A program made the position numbers and the translations under genes. A stretch of 64,000 bases of DNA, from NCBI RefSeq assembly GCF_004353225.1, contig NZ_CP037934.1:2542001-2606000 (forward strand). The letters run 5' to 3'. This DNA is from Marinobacter sp. JH2. GTDB lineage: Bacteria; Pseudomonadota; Gammaproteobacteria; Pseudomonadales; Oleiphilaceae. Below the pieces are notes generated by a model, which made no database searches, had not been told where the DNA came from, and worked only from the letters and a program-made list of their open reading frames with translations. This document shows, piece by piece, positions 1 to 13,400 of this stretch (position 1 is the stretch's first letter; each line of letters opens with the position of its first letter).

Positions 1-274
1 TGGTTTGAACCAATTCGGGCCTTGTGGGCCATACCACTTTCCGGATCTCTACACGCGCTTCTTTGAGCAACGTCGCAAAACGGCGACCTCTATCGGTCTG
101 CAGCGCAACATAAGCCGCCACAACACCTAACGCCACGAGAGCCAGAACCCGGTACAACACGGACTCGGAACTGAAATACTGATTACCCACCACGCCGGCG
201 GCAATCAAAACGAAAACAACCAGCCATTTCACTAGATCGAAACGACTGGATGATTGAACGGCTCTTGACTCCAT
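1..274 (-). CDS. secE: SecE preprotein translocase subunit, 3' end cut off by the window
   Basis: SecE is the small membrane subunit of the SecYEG protein-export channel in the inner membrane. The 91 visible residues start at ATG 272-274. They contain two hydrophobic segments (about residues 16-33 and 42-59) and then the conserved amphipathic helix with the motif EIRKVVWPTR, diagnostic of bacterial SecE. The last conserved membrane segment lies beyond base 1. The gene follows tuf and tRNA-Trp on the same strand, the usual gammaproteobacterial order leading into nusG and the ribosomal protein genes. Confidence 0.93.
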   Translation of the reverse strand, partial: MESRAVQSSSRFDLVKWLVVFVLIAAGVVGNQYFSSESVLYRVLALVALGVVAAYVALQTDRGRRFATLLKEARVEIRKVVWPTRPELVQT

Positions 275-307
275 AGGAATCAGCTTATGTATCCGGATGT
301 TAAAAAA

Positions 308-383
<76 letters not shown>

Positions 384-419
384 GCACCGAAACAACTCAG
401 TGCAACACTACACTGTACG

Positions 420-441
420 CGAGTAATCCGAAGATTACTCG
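420..441 (-). other. UUCG-capped hairpin over the tuf stop codon
   Basis: A perfect 9-bp inverted repeat (CGAGTAATC / GATTACTCG) that in the minus-strand RNA is closed by a UUCG tetraloop. It overlaps the last codons and stop of tuf. No T-run follows, so it is more likely a stabilising or processing hairpin between tuf and tRNA-Trp than an intrinsic terminator. Confidence 0.6.
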
Positions 442-1631
442 ATAATCTTAGCAACAACACCGGCGCCAACGGTACGGCCGCCTTCACGAATCGCGAAGCG
501 CAGACCATCTTCCATGGCGATCGGGGCAATCAGAGTAACAACCATCTGAACGTTGTCACCTGGCATTACCATTTCAACACCTTCCGGCAGTTCACACGAT
601 CCGGTCACGTCTGTGGTACGGAAGTAGAACTGAGGACGGTAGCCCTTGAAGAATGGAGTATGACGACCACCTTCTTCTTTGGACAATACGTACACTTCAC
701 ACTCGAACTTGGTGTGCGGGTTGATAGAACCCGGCTTACACAGAACCTGACCACGCTCAACGTCGTCACGCTTGGTACCACGCAGCAGAACACCTACGTT
801 CTCACCCGCACGACCTTCGTCGAGCAGCTTACGGAACATTTCAACGCCAGTACAAGTTGTCTTCACGGTATCTTTGATACCAACGATTTCAACTTCTTCA
901 CCAACCTTGACGATACCGCGCTCTACACGACCGGTTACAACAGTACCACGGCCAGAGATAGAGAATACGTCCTCGATCGGCATCAGGAACGGCTGATCAA
1001 CAGCACGCTCAGGATCCGGGATGTACGCGTCCAGAGCTTCTACCAGCTTCTTAACAGCGGTAGTACCCATTTCGTTGTCGTCTTTACCTTCCAGAGCCAT
1101 CAACGCAGAACCGGTAACGATCGGAGTGTCGTCGCCCGGGAAGTCGTACATGCTCAGCAGGTCACGAACTTCCATCTCAACCAGCTCAAGCAGCTCTTCA
1201 TCATCAACCATGTCCGCTTTGTTCAGGAACACAACGATGAAAGGAACGCCAACCTGACGAGACAGCAGGATGTGCTCACGAGTCTGCGGCATAGGGCCGT
1301 CAGCTGCGGAACAAACCAGGATCGCGCCGTCCATCTGTGCCGCACCAGTGATCATGTTTTTAACATAGTCAGCGTGGCCCGGGCAGTCTACGTGTGCGTA
1401 GTGACGGGTCGGAGAATCGTACTCAACGTGTGAAGTGGCGATGGTTATACCACGTGCACGCTCTTCCGGTGCGTTATCGATCTGGTCGAAAGCACTTGCA
1501 GAACCTGTACCCCAAACTTCGTGACATACACGAGTCAGAGCAGCGGTCAGAGTGGTCTTACCATGGTCAACGTGACCGATGGTACCGACGTTTACGTGCG
1601 GCTTACTACGTTCAAATTTTTCTTTAGACAT
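435..1631 (-). CDS. tuf: Elongation factor Tu
   Basis: EF-Tu is the GTPase that brings aminoacyl-tRNA to the ribosome A site. The 398 residues show the P-loop GHVDHGKT (19-26), the G2 threonine in GITI, the G3 motif DCPGHADY and the G4 motif NKAD, followed by the two beta-barrel domains, at full family length. An in-frame ATG lies 21 bases upstream, but ATG 1629-1631 gives the universal MSKEKFER start and has a GGGGG ribosome site just ahead. It is co-oriented with four upstream tRNAs, as in the thrU-tyrU-glyT-thrT-tufB operon of E. coli. Confidence 0.98.
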   Translation of the reverse strand: MSKEKFERSKPHVNVGTIGHVDHGKTTLTAALTRVCHEVWGTGSASAFDQIDNAPEERARGITIATSHVEYDSPTRHYAHVDCPGHADYVKNMITGAAQMDGAILVCSAADGPMPQTREHILLSRQVGVPFIVVFLNKADMVDDEELLELVEMEVRDLLSMYDFPGDDTPIVTGSALMALEGKDDNEMGTTAVKKLVEALDAYIPDPERAVDQPFLMPIEDVFSISGRGTVVTGRVERGIVKVGEEVEIVGIKDTVKTTCTGVEMFRKLLDEGRAGENVGVLLRGTKRDDVERGQVLCKPGSINPHTKFECEVYVLSKEEGGRHTPFFKGYRPQFYFRTTDVTGSCELPEGVEMVMPGDNVQMVVTLIAPIAMEDGLRFAIREGGRTVGAGVVAKIIE

Positions 1632-1683
1632 TCGACCAATCCCCCTAATCAACCAGGACCGTAACGTTGACCGGAATTAAAAG

Positions 1684-1759
1684 TGGAGCTCATGACCGGA
1701 ATTGAACCGGTGACCTCATCCTTACCAAGGATGTGCTCTACCGACTGAGCTACATGAGC
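1684..1759 (-). tRNA. tRNA-Thr (anticodon GGT)
   Basis: A 76-base cloverleaf with acceptor GCTCATG, anticodon loop TTGGTAA, T-loop GGTTCAATTCC and an encoded CCA. It is the fourth tRNA of the cluster transcribed into tuf. Confidence 0.97.
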
Positions 1760-1769
1760 GAAACTAAAT

Positions 1770-1844
<75 letters not shown>

Positions 1845-1854
1845 GAGCAATAAG

Positions 1855-1938
1855 TGGTGGAGGGGGCTGGATTCGAACCAGCGAAGCTTTCGCGTCAGAT
1901 TTACAGTCTGATCCCTTTGGCCACTCGGGAACCCCTCC
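1855..1938 (-). tRNA. tRNA-Tyr (anticodon GTA)
   Basis: An 84-base class II tRNA with a long variable arm, acceptor GGAGGGG, anticodon loop CTGTAAA and an encoded CCA. Second of the tRNA cluster. Confidence 0.97.
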
Positions 1939-1978
1939 AGTACAAACCCGCTTCGCGGACTTGCTCAAAACTAAAAAG

Positions 1979-2054
1979 TGGAGCTGGCGGACGGAATCGA
2001 ACCCCCGACCTGCTGATTACAAGTCAGCTGCTCTACCAACTGAGCTACGCCAGC
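1979..2054 (-). tRNA. tRNA-Thr (anticodon TGT)
   Basis: A 76-base cloverleaf with acceptor GCTGGCG, anticodon loop CTTGTAA and an encoded CCA. First gene of the tRNA-tuf transcript; a promoter lies just upstream. Confidence 0.97.
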
Positions 2055-2082
2055 TCACATTCGCTCGTTCAGCGAGGGCGGT

Positions 2083-2111
2083 ATACTACGGATTTTTTTC
2101 TGAGGTTGCAA
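2083..2111 (-). promoter_or_regulatory. Sigma70 promoter of the tRNA-tuf operon
   Basis: On the minus strand, TTGCAA (2106-2111) is followed by a 17-base spacer and TAGTAT (2083-2088). The next bases are GC-rich (CCGCCC), as in the discriminators of stringently controlled stable-RNA promoters. The site overlaps the last codons of the upstream SPOR-like gene, so the operon starts right at the end of its neighbour. Confidence 0.65.
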
Positions 2112-2724
2112 CACCTTCGCAAGCATTACGTTCGACAAAATCGAAATCCCCATCAAAACCCGCCTCAACCGCTTGAAGCACTTCAGTTTCCCGAAGCGGT
2201 TCAACTTTAAAAGCGAGCGCGTATCCTATCCGATTACGAGGGAACTTGGCCAGCGTTACACTCAATTTTTCTGACTTTTTTTTGGCTGCCAACTTATTAG
2301 CCGCCTCCGCTGACTCAAACACACCTAATGAAATAGCATTTTTGAACTGCCCTTTGGCGACAACATATACATCATCACCCTTCTCTCGGAGGGCGTCAGC
2401 TTGTGCTCTCGCATCGGATTCACGCTGAGCCGGCACCAGAACCCAGTGCATAGGCGGCAAAGGGGCCTTTCTCGACTCCACCCTATATTCAACATTAGCC
2501 GTGCGGCCAATCCTATGCGCGACCGCCGGAGACTTAAACCAACCAACGGTAAGACAAACAGCATTACTTTCGGGCGCCACAGGCCCGCTCTCCTCGACTT
2601 TTAAGTTGGCGACTCGGGGCAACCCACCCTCGGCTGCCGAGCTCACCGACGTTAACGCCAATCGCTCCGGCAAAAGCCATAATGCCAGATTAAGTATCAC
2701 CAACGAGAGCACTAACCACTTCAT
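2086..2724 (-). CDS. Membrane-anchored SPOR-like protein
   Basis: A 212-residue protein with an N-terminal signal-anchor (about residues 2-18, MKWLVLSLVILNL) and a mostly extracytoplasmic remainder. Residues about 105-170 (MHWVLVPAQRESDARAQADALREKG, then FKNAISLGVFESAEAANKLA) look like a SPOR fold, which in characterised proteins binds denuded septal peptidoglycan. ATG 2722-2724 was chosen because it overlaps the coaX stop as ATGA and begins the hydrophobic segment; a longer in-frame reading would put non-conserved residues ahead of it. The position between coaX and tuf is conserved in Pseudomonas-type genomes. Its exact role is not known. Confidence 0.8.
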   Translation of the reverse strand: MKWLVLSLVILNLALWLLPERLALTSVSSAAEGGLPRVANLKVEESGPVAPESNAVCLTVGWFKSPAVAHRIGRTANVEYRVESRKAPLPPMHWVLVPAQRESDARAQADALREKGDDVYVVAKGQFKNAISLGVFESAEAANKLAAKKKSEKLSVTLAKFPRNRIGYALAFKVEPLRETEVLQAVEAGFDGDFDFVERNACEGVATSEKNP

Positions 2725-3455
2725 ATCATGCCACCCTGTGCGGCAACCAGATGCAACCCATCGAGCACAAGTTCCGGCCAATAGTCGGCCTGCAAACCCA
2801 GCTCCATAAACCGTTTTGAATCGCCTCCAGTTACCACCACATGCTGGATTCCGTACTCTTCTACATCACGATGCACTTGGTGCACAATACCTTGGGTTAG
2901 CCATGCCAGCCCGTGATTCGCACATTCGCCCGTCGTGTTCCCAGGGCGAGTATTTAGTTGCTCATCAGCCTCAAAGCCGATCCTCGCAGCGTCTAACTTA
3001 AGGCTGCGTCGCATCATTTTTAATCCTGGCAGGATAAACCCCCCAATGTGGCATCCCCCGCCATCGATATAGTCAACGGTGACGGCACTACCGGCATCAA
3101 CAATCGCACAGCCTGCTCTAAAATGGCTCCAAGTTGCTACCATAGCATGCCAACGATCCGCCCCCATTTTTGACACGTCCAGGTAGGAACTTCTTAAGCC
3201 GTCTCGCTGAGCTTCACTCCAATAAAACGTAATTGGTGCCGACGTTACCTTACCAATTTCAGCCTCCAGTGAATTACGGCTTGTTTCAGAACCCACCGTT
3301 GAGACGCAAACGCGGGTGATCACCCCTGCGTGCCGACGGAGAGCGGGAAAGGGCTCTACCGCAGTCAAATCCGCAGCGCCACCAACTATGCATTCCACAC
3401 CCCGCATCAAACGCCATTTGAGCCGGGTGTTGCCGGAGTCGATAAATAGGATCAC
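2721..3455 (-). CDS. coaX: Type III pantothenate kinase
   Basis: CoaX phosphorylates pantothenate, the first step of coenzyme A synthesis, and belongs to the acetate/sugar kinase fold. The 244 residues show the phosphate-binding motif DSGNTRLKW near the N-terminus, GADRWHAMV and DAGSAVTVDYID in the middle, and a C-terminal VVTGGDS motif. It overlaps birA by 4 bases upstream and the SPOR-like gene by 4 bases downstream, so the three are translationally coupled. panB and panC, which make its substrate, lie elsewhere in this window. Confidence 0.95.
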   Translation of the reverse strand: MILFIDSGNTRLKWRLMRGVECIVGGAADLTAVEPFPALRRHAGVITRVCVSTVGSETSRNSLEAEIGKVTSAPITFYWSEAQRDGLRSSYLDVSKMGADRWHAMVATWSHFRAGCAIVDAGSAVTVDYIDGGGCHIGGFILPGLKMMRRSLKLDAARIGFEADEQLNTRPGNTTGECANHGLAWLTQGIVHQVHRDVEEYGIQHVVVTGGDSKRFMELGLQADYWPELVLDGLHLVAAQGGMI

Positions 3456-4417
3456 CCGCTCACCCGCAAGCTGATATCGCCAGCCATCACCGACAACCTT
3501 CCGTCATTCGTATCAAGCATGTAATTACCGCCCGCATCGACCCCGCCTCCCGTACCCGACAGCGCCCCATCTTTTGCCGTCAAAGCTTGCCCGAAGAAGA
3601 TGTCATACCCTTGCCACTCTTGTCTAAACTCTGAAAAGCCACCGCTCTGGAATTGCTCCATTACCTTTCCCACCTCAAGAATCACCAAAGCAGCCAATTC
3701 ATTTCGAACCCACACGTGGTCAGGCCAGTGCTTGGCGAGACTAGTCCAAGGCTGGTCCACATCGACCGCATCCGTCATGTGTACGTTTATCCCCAGGCCA
3801 GCAATCACTTGAACCTGCCCCTCCTGCAACTCCCCCTGTATCTCAACCAAAATACCGCCGAATTTCTTTCCGCCTGCATACAAATCATTTGGCCACTTCA
3901 GACCGGCGCCGGACACACCCATGGCGTTCAACGCTCTAATCACCGCCACACCGAGCACCAGACTCAGACCACTTAACCCCTCAAAGCCTCCCCGAAGGGT
4001 CAGCCCCATGCTCAAATACAAATTTTGCCCTTTTGGACTTGACCAGTTTCGACCACGCCGCCCACGCCCCTCTGTTTGAGCATCGGCCAATACAACCGGC
4101 ATGGCCGCAGTGAAGGCTGCCAGCCGTCGAGCCACCTCCGCGTTTGTCGAATCGACTTCCTTGAGCACAATCACGTCCACTTTGTCCGAGCCGGCACCCA
4201 CCAGCCTTTCAACAATCCTTTGCCGGTCCAGCAGATCAAGCGCTGTCACTAGCTGATATCCCTGGCCTCTGATGGTTTTTATTTCTATGCCTTCAGCCTG
4301 CACTTTTCGAACCTGCTTCCATACCGCAGTGCGTGAGACACCTAGCTGCTTGGCCAGCGATTCGCCAGAATGAATACAATGATCACTAAGAAGGTCTAAC
4401 AAAGGATTCGACTTCAT
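3452..4417 (-). CDS. birA: Biotin--protein ligase and biotin operon repressor
   Basis: BirA makes biotinyl-AMP and transfers biotin to AccB; the long form also represses biotin genes. The 321 residues begin with a winged helix (about 15-45, SGESLAKQLGVSRTAVWKQV), so this is the bifunctional type. The catalytic biotinyl-AMP loop GRGRRG is at 117-122, followed by KWPNDLY and a small C-terminal SH3-like domain. It heads the birA-coaX-SPOR set downstream of the rrn operon. Confidence 0.96.
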   Translation of the reverse strand: MKSNPLLDLLSDHCIHSGESLAKQLGVSRTAVWKQVRKVQAEGIEIKTIRGQGYQLVTALDLLDRQRIVERLVGAGSDKVDVIVLKEVDSTNAEVARRLAAFTAAMPVVLADAQTEGRGRRGRNWSSPKGQNLYLSMGLTLRGGFEGLSGLSLVLGVAVIRALNAMGVSGAGLKWPNDLYAGGKKFGGILVEIQGELQEGQVQVIAGLGINVHMTDAVDVDQPWTSLAKHWPDHVWVRNELAALVILEVGKVMEQFQSGGFSEFRQEWQGYDIFFGQALTAKDGALSGTGGGVDAGGNYMLDTNDGRLSVMAGDISLRVSG

Positions 4418-4623
4418 TGAACAGGTTCCAGATAGGAAATGGCTGAACGGAATTAAACACTAGCAAGCCACAAAAAACAAAAAAGGGCAGCACGGTGACC
4501 GCCAAAAATAACGGCCTGAGCGCCACCGACCGGAAAGCTTCACCGATTCCCAAAACAAGCCCCTCTTCGGACATATCAATGACTATATCGCGTAGCAAGT
4601 AACAGAATGGGCATCCAGAAATG
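4418..4623 (-). other. Intergenic region between the rrn terminator and birA
   Basis: About 200 bases that should carry the birA promoter. A TATAGT hexamer is present on the minus strand but without a convincing -35 at 16-18 bases. A 62-codon frame starting at 4574 has no ribosome site and is not called. Confidence 0.5.
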
Positions 4624-4658
4624 AAAAAACCCCAGCCTCGTACGAAGCTGGGGTTTTT
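4624..4658 (-). terminator. Intrinsic terminator of the rrn operon
   Basis: A hairpin with stem CCCCAGC / GCTGGGG (4630-4636 and 4647-4653) flanked by A- and T-runs lies 11 bases past the 5S gene. On the minus strand it ends in TTTTTT. The matching A-tract lengthens the stem. Confidence 0.85.
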
Positions 4659-4668
4659 AGTATTAAGA

Positions 4669-4786
4669 GTCTGACGATGACCTACTCTCACATGGGCAAG
4701 TGCCACACTACCATCGGCGCAGGCTTGTTTCACTTCTGAGTTCGGGATGGGATCAGGTGGTTCCAAGCCGCTATGGTCGTCAGACA
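4669..4786 (-). rRNA. rrf: 5S ribosomal RNA
   Basis: About 118 bases, recognised by the conserved segments CCGAACTCAGAAGTGAAA and GCGCCGATGGTAGTGTGG, with complementary ends (TGTCTGACGA / TCGTCAGAC). Last gene of the rrn operon. The ends are placed by pairing and may be off by a base or two. Confidence 0.96.
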
Positions 4787-4869
4787 AAACGGTTTGATCA
4801 CTGGGGGACGAGATGGAACGTGATACGATTTCTTTAGTGCGTTATCCGCAATTGTCTTGGGTGTTATAT

Positions 4870-7759
<2,890 letters not shown>

Positions 7760-7958
7760 ATATAACCCCAAGACAACTGTGCTCGATTCAGACTTGAACC
7801 AGGCAAGCCTGATGCAAGTTAAAAAGAGACAGTCACTTGAAGCGATATAACAACCACTTCAACGACAACACCGGATAACGCTTGAAATCGTTATCACTTT
7901 GAATATTTTCTCTCGGAGATAATGAGAGAAGAATATTCGTGTTCTATCTCGTCCAATT

Positions 7959-7970
7959 TGTTAAAGAGCA
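7959..7970 (-). promoter_or_regulatory. boxA antitermination site in the rrn spacer
   Basis: The minus strand reads TGCTCTTTAACA, the boxA consensus bound by NusB-S10 for ribosomal antitermination. It lies between tRNA-Ala and 23S, its standard spacer position. Confidence 0.8.
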
Positions 7971-8076
7971 AATCTGACCCAGTGATCAGAAAGAAGGACT
8001 TCGACGAATGACCGTTGTCATTAGATCGAAACACTTGTTTCTGTACACTGCTAACCGAAGTTAGTCAGTAAAATTT

Positions 8077-8152
8077 TGGTGGAGCTAGGCAGGATCGAAC
8101 TGCCGACCTCCTGCGTGCAAGGCAGGCGCTCTCCCAGCTGAGCTATAGCCCC
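8077..8152 (-). tRNA. tRNA-Ala (anticodon TGC), rrn spacer
   Basis: A 76-base cloverleaf with acceptor GGGGCTA, anticodon loop CTTGCAC and an encoded CCA. Second of the two spacer tRNAs. Confidence 0.98.
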
Positions 8153-8271
8153 ATTTAAGCTATTGTCGTTTCACTCTATGTGAGTAAAACTAAATCGTTC
8201 AGATCGAGGCATCGGATGGCGCCGCGTAGCCTGCTACGCAAGTCATTCGATAACGCTGAGCTGAGCGATTT

Positions 8272-8348
<77 letters not shown>

Positions 8349-8416
8349 GGTTTTGCTTGTTGCAATAACAAGCCAAGTCGGGCCTGAAAGACCCAATTGC
8401 TCTCTTTATTCGCTAA

Positions 8417-8433
8417 CCAAGTAATTCGTGTGG
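8417..8433. repeat. Right arm of the 16S processing stalk
   Basis: The 17 bases CCAAGTAATTCGTGTGG are an exact reverse complement of 10108-10124, on the other side of 16S. Paired in the precursor, the two arms form the stalk cut by RNase III to release pre-16S. Confidence 0.85.
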
Positions 8434-8460
8434 ACTCTGACCGAAGCATTCAGCTTCGTT

Positions 8461-10001
<1,541 letters not shown>

Positions 10002-10107
10002 AAATCATACAAGAATCCGAAGATTCTTAATTCTTGCTCAAGACAAAACTCAATTTTCGACGAGTCACTGTCCTGATATTTCGTATCTGAAATACCTCGG
10101 CCAGCGC

Positions 10108-10124
10108 CCACACGAATTACTTGG
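10108..10124. repeat. Left arm of the 16S processing stalk
   Basis: CCACACGAATTACTTGG pairs over 17 of 17 bases with 8417-8433. It lies about 105 bases upstream of mature 16S in the leader. A boxA-like run (CGCTCTTTAAAA, 10131-10142 on the minus strand) adjoins it. Confidence 0.85.
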
Positions 10125-10171
10125 TCAACTTTTTAAAGAGCGTTTGAGCTGCTGCTCAATCAAGGCCGCGA

Positions 10172-10199
10172 ATTATACATCGCTTGATCACCTTGTCAA
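10172..10199 (-). promoter_or_regulatory. rrn promoter closest to 16S
   Basis: TTGACA (10194-10199), a 16-base spacer and TATAAT (10172-10177): both hexamers match consensus exactly. The following TCGCGGCC is a GC-rich discriminator typical of rRNA promoters under ppGpp/DksA control; dksA and spoT are also in this window. Confidence 0.85.
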
Positions 10200-10277
10200 C
10201 CGTTAATTTTAACCGCTGCTTTCGTCTTCGAAAACGGCCGAAAAACTCACCGGCGTTACTGCTAAATCGTGGGGCGC

Positions 10278-10305
10278 ATTCTACACTGAACCGCCACCTT
10301 GTCAA
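10278..10305 (-). promoter_or_regulatory. rrn promoter, middle
   Basis: TTGACA (10300-10305), a 16-base spacer and TAGAAT (10278-10283), followed by a GC-rich discriminator (GCGCCCC). The -35 and the first eight spacer bases are the same as in the proximal promoter, suggesting duplication. Confidence 0.8.
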
Positions 10306-10408
10306 CTGCTTTTTGAAGAATCTTTAAAACGTTTTCTTCAAATCTTTCAAGCAGTTACCGCTTCGTTGCTGACCGTGTTTAGCGGCTAGCCCCTCAAGCG
10401 AGATGCGC

Positions 10409-10436
10409 ATTCTACAGACATCCCTGAGGGTGTCAA
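10409..10436 (-). promoter_or_regulatory. rrn promoter, distal
   Basis: TTGACA (10431-10436), a 16-base spacer and TAGAAT (10409-10414), followed by GCGCATC. It lies about 45 bases past the tyrS stop. Confidence 0.8.
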
Positions 10437-10479
10437 CGGCCAATTTGAAAAAAGCTCAAATTGGCCGATCCAAGGCTTT

Positions 10480-11682
10480 TCAGTCGATCACCAATACCCG
10501 CGCGATCTTCTTCTTACCCGCCTGGATGACGCAGTCATCACCCTTAACAAACATACGATTACCTTCGAACTTCTGGCCATCCAGATACACCGCACCGCGC
10601 CCCAACACATCACGAGCTGCCGCACCGTTTTTCACCAGACCAGCCAACCGGAGCACAGATGCCATCGGCATTTCAGGCTGCCCTTCCAATGACACCTCTA
10701 CTGTTGGCACGTTTTCCGGAATCTCACCCAACGCCACCCGATTGCCCGCCGACTTATGAGCCGACTTCGCCGCCTCTTCATCATGGAAACGGGTGATCAG
10801 CTCTTCAGCCAGCACCTTCTTATAGTCTTGCGGGTTCGCGCCAGCTTGCACAGTGGCGCGGTACTCTTCCACCTCCGCCATAGGGCGGAAGCTGAGTAAC
10901 TCGAAGTAACGCCATAACAACTCATCGGGCACCGACAACAGCTTGGTGTACATTTCTCCTGGCGAGTCATTCACACCTACATAGTTGCCCAGCGATTTGG
11001 ACATTTTCTGCACACCATCCAGACCTTCAAGGATCGGAACAGTGATAACAGCCTGGGGCTTTTGCCCATAGTGCTTCTGGAGCACACGCCCCATCAACAG
11101 GTTGAACTTCTGATCGGTACCACCTAACTCAACATCAGCCTCCAACGCTACTGAGTCGTAACCCTGTATCAAAGGATAAAGGAACTCATGAATAGCGATA
11201 GACTGCTCAGCACGGAAACGTTTAGTGAAGTCATCACGCTCCAGCATGCGAGCAACAGTGTATTGCCCGGCAAGCTTGATCATCTCAGAGGCACTCAACT
11301 TACCCATCCACTCGGAGTTGAACACCACCCGAGTTTTAGCGGGATCCAGAATCTTGAACACCTGCTCTTTATAGGTAATGGCGTTTTGCATCACCTGCTC
11401 TTCACTAAGCGGTGGCCGAGTTGCACTCTTACCACTGGGGTCACCGATCATTCCGGTAAAATCGCCAATCAGAAAAATGACCTCGTGACCCAGATCCTGA
11501 AACTGCCGCAACTTATTAATAAGCACGGTGTGCCCTAGATGCAAGTCAGGTGCAGTTGGATCAAAGCCAGCCTTTACCCTTAAAGGACGCCCTTCTTTCA
11601 ACTTTGCGATCAGATCTTCTTCTGGAATCAGCTCATCTATTCCGCGCTTAATGATGGCTAATGCTTCATCTAGTGATGCCAT
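10480..11682 (-). CDS. tyrS: Tyrosyl-tRNA synthetase
   Basis: A class Ic synthetase that charges tRNA-Tyr. The 400 residues show the Rossmann fold with HLGH (48-51, the HIGH signature), the KMSKS loop near residue 230, and a C-terminal S4-like RNA-binding domain ([28 protein letters not shown]). The sequence [15 protein letters not shown] is that of the TyrZ-like branch common in Pseudomonas. It faces away from the M23 peptidase gene and precedes the rrn promoters. Confidence 0.97.
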   Translation of the reverse strand: MASLDEALAIIKRGIDELIPEEDLIAKLKEGRPLRVKAGFDPTAPDLHLGHTVLINKLRQFQDLGHEVIFLIGDFTGMIGDPSGKSATRPPLSEEQVMQNAITYKEQVFKILDPAKTRVVFNSEWMGKLSASEMIKLAGQYTVARMLERDDFTKRFRAEQSIAIHEFLYPLIQGYDSVALEADVELGGTDQKFNLLMGRVLQKHYGQKPQAVITVPILEGLDGVQKMSKSLGNYVGVNDSPGEMYTKLLSVPDELLWRYFELLSFRPMAEVEEYRATVQAGANPQDYKKVLAEELITRFHDEEAAKSAHKSAGNRVALGEIPENVPTVEVSLEGQPEMPMASVLRLAGLVKNGAAARDVLGRGAVYLDGQKFEGNRMFVKGDDCVIQAGKKKIARVLVID

Positions 11683-11982
11683 GAACCTAGTTTCCCCAGC
11701 TTTGACTGCAAAACGGTAGAAGCGGCCAGTTACACAGCTCTACAAAAGAATGCTGCGATTTTCCGGCGCTACTTGATAAAGTGTATGCTCAGTTTTTGAC
11801 CAAACCCTGCATATCAGGGGCGGCATTATATCAGTGGCAGCGTCTTTTGTACGCCCGCCCGAAGCGGTAACCGTAATGTTCGCCACTGTCCTGATTCTTT
11901 TATATGCGGTAATCTGATGGTCTATACTTGATCAGGCGCTTTAATTAGCCGACACAACTACCCGGAATTTCGATCATAATGG
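11683..11982. other. Divergent intergenic region between tyrS and the M23 peptidase gene
   Basis: 300 bases with no gene. A perfect TATAAT is present on the minus strand (11825-11830) with a poor -35, a candidate for tyrS. A TATACT on the plus strand (11923-11928) may serve the peptidase gene. No clear hairpin or riboswitch was seen. Confidence 0.5.
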
Positions 11983-13398
11983 GTGAGCACCGTGCTTAAA
12001 ACCTTCCCCAAATCACATTTAACGCTCGCCGCTGCGGCAACAATTGCTGTAACTGCGGCCGCGCTTATGAGCCCAAGCTCAGACGTTGAAGCCAAGCGCA
12101 TGTCCTACCCGGTTGACCTTAACCAAGGCACTGTTTCCGGGTCTGGCGCTCCTGTAATTTCCGCTCCAACGAACCAAAGCACTGGCCGACAGGCTGCTGA
12201 AATCCCAATTCCGAGCAATTCCGTTGAACAAGCTCTTGCGGCCACGAAGGCTCCACCCGCCGCCATTGCCGCTCCGGAAGCGCCAGAAGTTCAGTGGAAA
12301 GAGTTTCGCATTAAATCGGGCGACACTTTGTCGTCTTTGTTCAAAAAAGCGGGGTTTAACGACGGTGTGATGCTGTCGGTCATTCACGGTGAAGGCGAGG
12401 CCGATAAACTTCAACGTCTGTATGCCGGCGAAGACATCCGGTTTGGCCTGGACGATGAAGGCGATTTGGTAACCGTTGAACTTCAGCGTAGCCGCCTTGA
12501 GTCCCTTAAAATCGAAAAGACCGAAAACGGCTATGCCGGCGAAACCGAAGTTCGTGAACCTGAAATTCGTCCGGCCTTTGCTGCGGGCGAGATCGATGGC
12601 TCCCTTTACCTCGCCGCGCGCGATGCAGGCATGGATGATCGACTCACCATGGAGTTAGCCGGCATTTTCGGTTGGGACATCGACTTTGTTTATGACGTTC
12701 GCAAAGGCGATCGCTTCGAAGTGGTTTACGAACAACTGTACATCGACGGCGAAGAATTCAGCACAGGCCGCATCCTCTCCGCCAAGTTCACCAACCGTGG
12801 CGACGAGAACATCGCTCTCCTATATACCGACTCGAACGGTGAAAGCGACTACTACACGCCCGGCGGGCAAAGCATGCGCAAGGCGTTCTTGCGCGTCCCC
12901 ATTAACGCCCGTCTTTCGTCACCGTTTAACCTGCAGCGCCGTCATCCGGTATTGGACATTGTGCGCCCACACGAAGGCACTGATTACGCCGCCCCTCCAG
13001 GCACGCCGATCAAAGCCGCCGGCAATGGCCGGGTAAAGTTTGCTGGCTGGAAAGGTGGTTACGGCCGCACCGTAGTCCTCAAGCATGGCGACAACATAAC
13101 GACCCTTTACGCGCACATGAGCCGCCTAGGCAAAGGCATCAAAAATGGCACACGCGTCAAACAAGGGCAGACTATAGGTCATGTGGGCTCATCAGGCATG
13201 GTAACCGGCCCTCACTTGCATTATGAATTCCGGGTTAACGGTGTCGCGAAGAACTCACGTACCATCAAACTGCCGGATGCACAGCCTATTCCGAAGTCTG
13301 AACTGGCTCGCTTCAAGCAGGTGACCAGTCAAAGCCTTGCTCAACTCAACGTATTCCTAGAGAGCCAAAACCAGCTGGCTCTTGCTACGGACAACTAA
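11983..13398 (+). CDS. M23 family murein endopeptidase (MepM-like)
   Basis: A periplasmic zinc endopeptidase expected to cut peptidoglycan cross-links during growth. The 471 residues start with a signal-anchor (about 11-30). A LysM-like/OapA domain follows (about 105-150, FRIKSGDTLSSLFKKAG), then a linker domain, then the M23 domain (about 320-420). Zinc ligands are visible as HEGTDYAAP and HLHYEF, with the catalytic AHM. The start is GTG 11983. GTG 11992 is an alternative and has a better ribosome site (GGTGAG four bases ahead). It is followed at once by anmK, linking wall cleavage with recycling. Confidence 0.9.
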   Translation: MSTVLKTFPKSHLTLAAAATIAVTAAALMSPSSDVEAKRMSYPVDLNQGTVSGSGAPVISAPTNQSTGRQAAEIPIPSNSVEQALAATKAPPAAIAAPEAPEVQWKEFRIKSGDTLSSLFKKAGFNDGVMLSVIHGEGEADKLQRLYAGEDIRFGLDDEGDLVTVELQRSRLESLKIEKTENGYAGETEVREPEIRPAFAAGEIDGSLYLAARDAGMDDRLTMELAGIFGWDIDFVYDVRKGDRFEVVYEQLYIDGEEFSTGRILSAKFTNRGDENIALLYTDSNGESDYYTPGGQSMRKAFLRVPINARLSSPFNLQRRHPVLDIVRPHEGTDYAAPPGTPIKAAGNGRVKFAGWKGGYGRTVVLKHGDNITTLYAHMSRLGKGIKNGTRVKQGQTIGHVGSSGMVTGPHLHYEFRVNGVAKNSRTIKLPDAQPIPKSELARFKQVTSQSLAQLNVFLESQNQLALATDN

Positions 13399-13400
13399 CA

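Larger units (their letters stand above)
10002..10479 (-). promoter_or_regulatory. rrn leader and promoter region, no coding sequence
   Basis: The 478 bases between tyrS and 16S hold three tandem promoters, a boxA-like site and the left processing arm, all read on the minus strand. Short open frames across it have no ribosome sites and are not called. Confidence 0.85.

Noticed and set aside
4386..4787. Minus-strand frame over 5S and the birA upstream region, including a 62-residue hydrophobic stretch from 4574
   Set aside because: It covers 5S rRNA and the terminator; the internal start at 4574 has no ribosome site and the frame overlaps birA.
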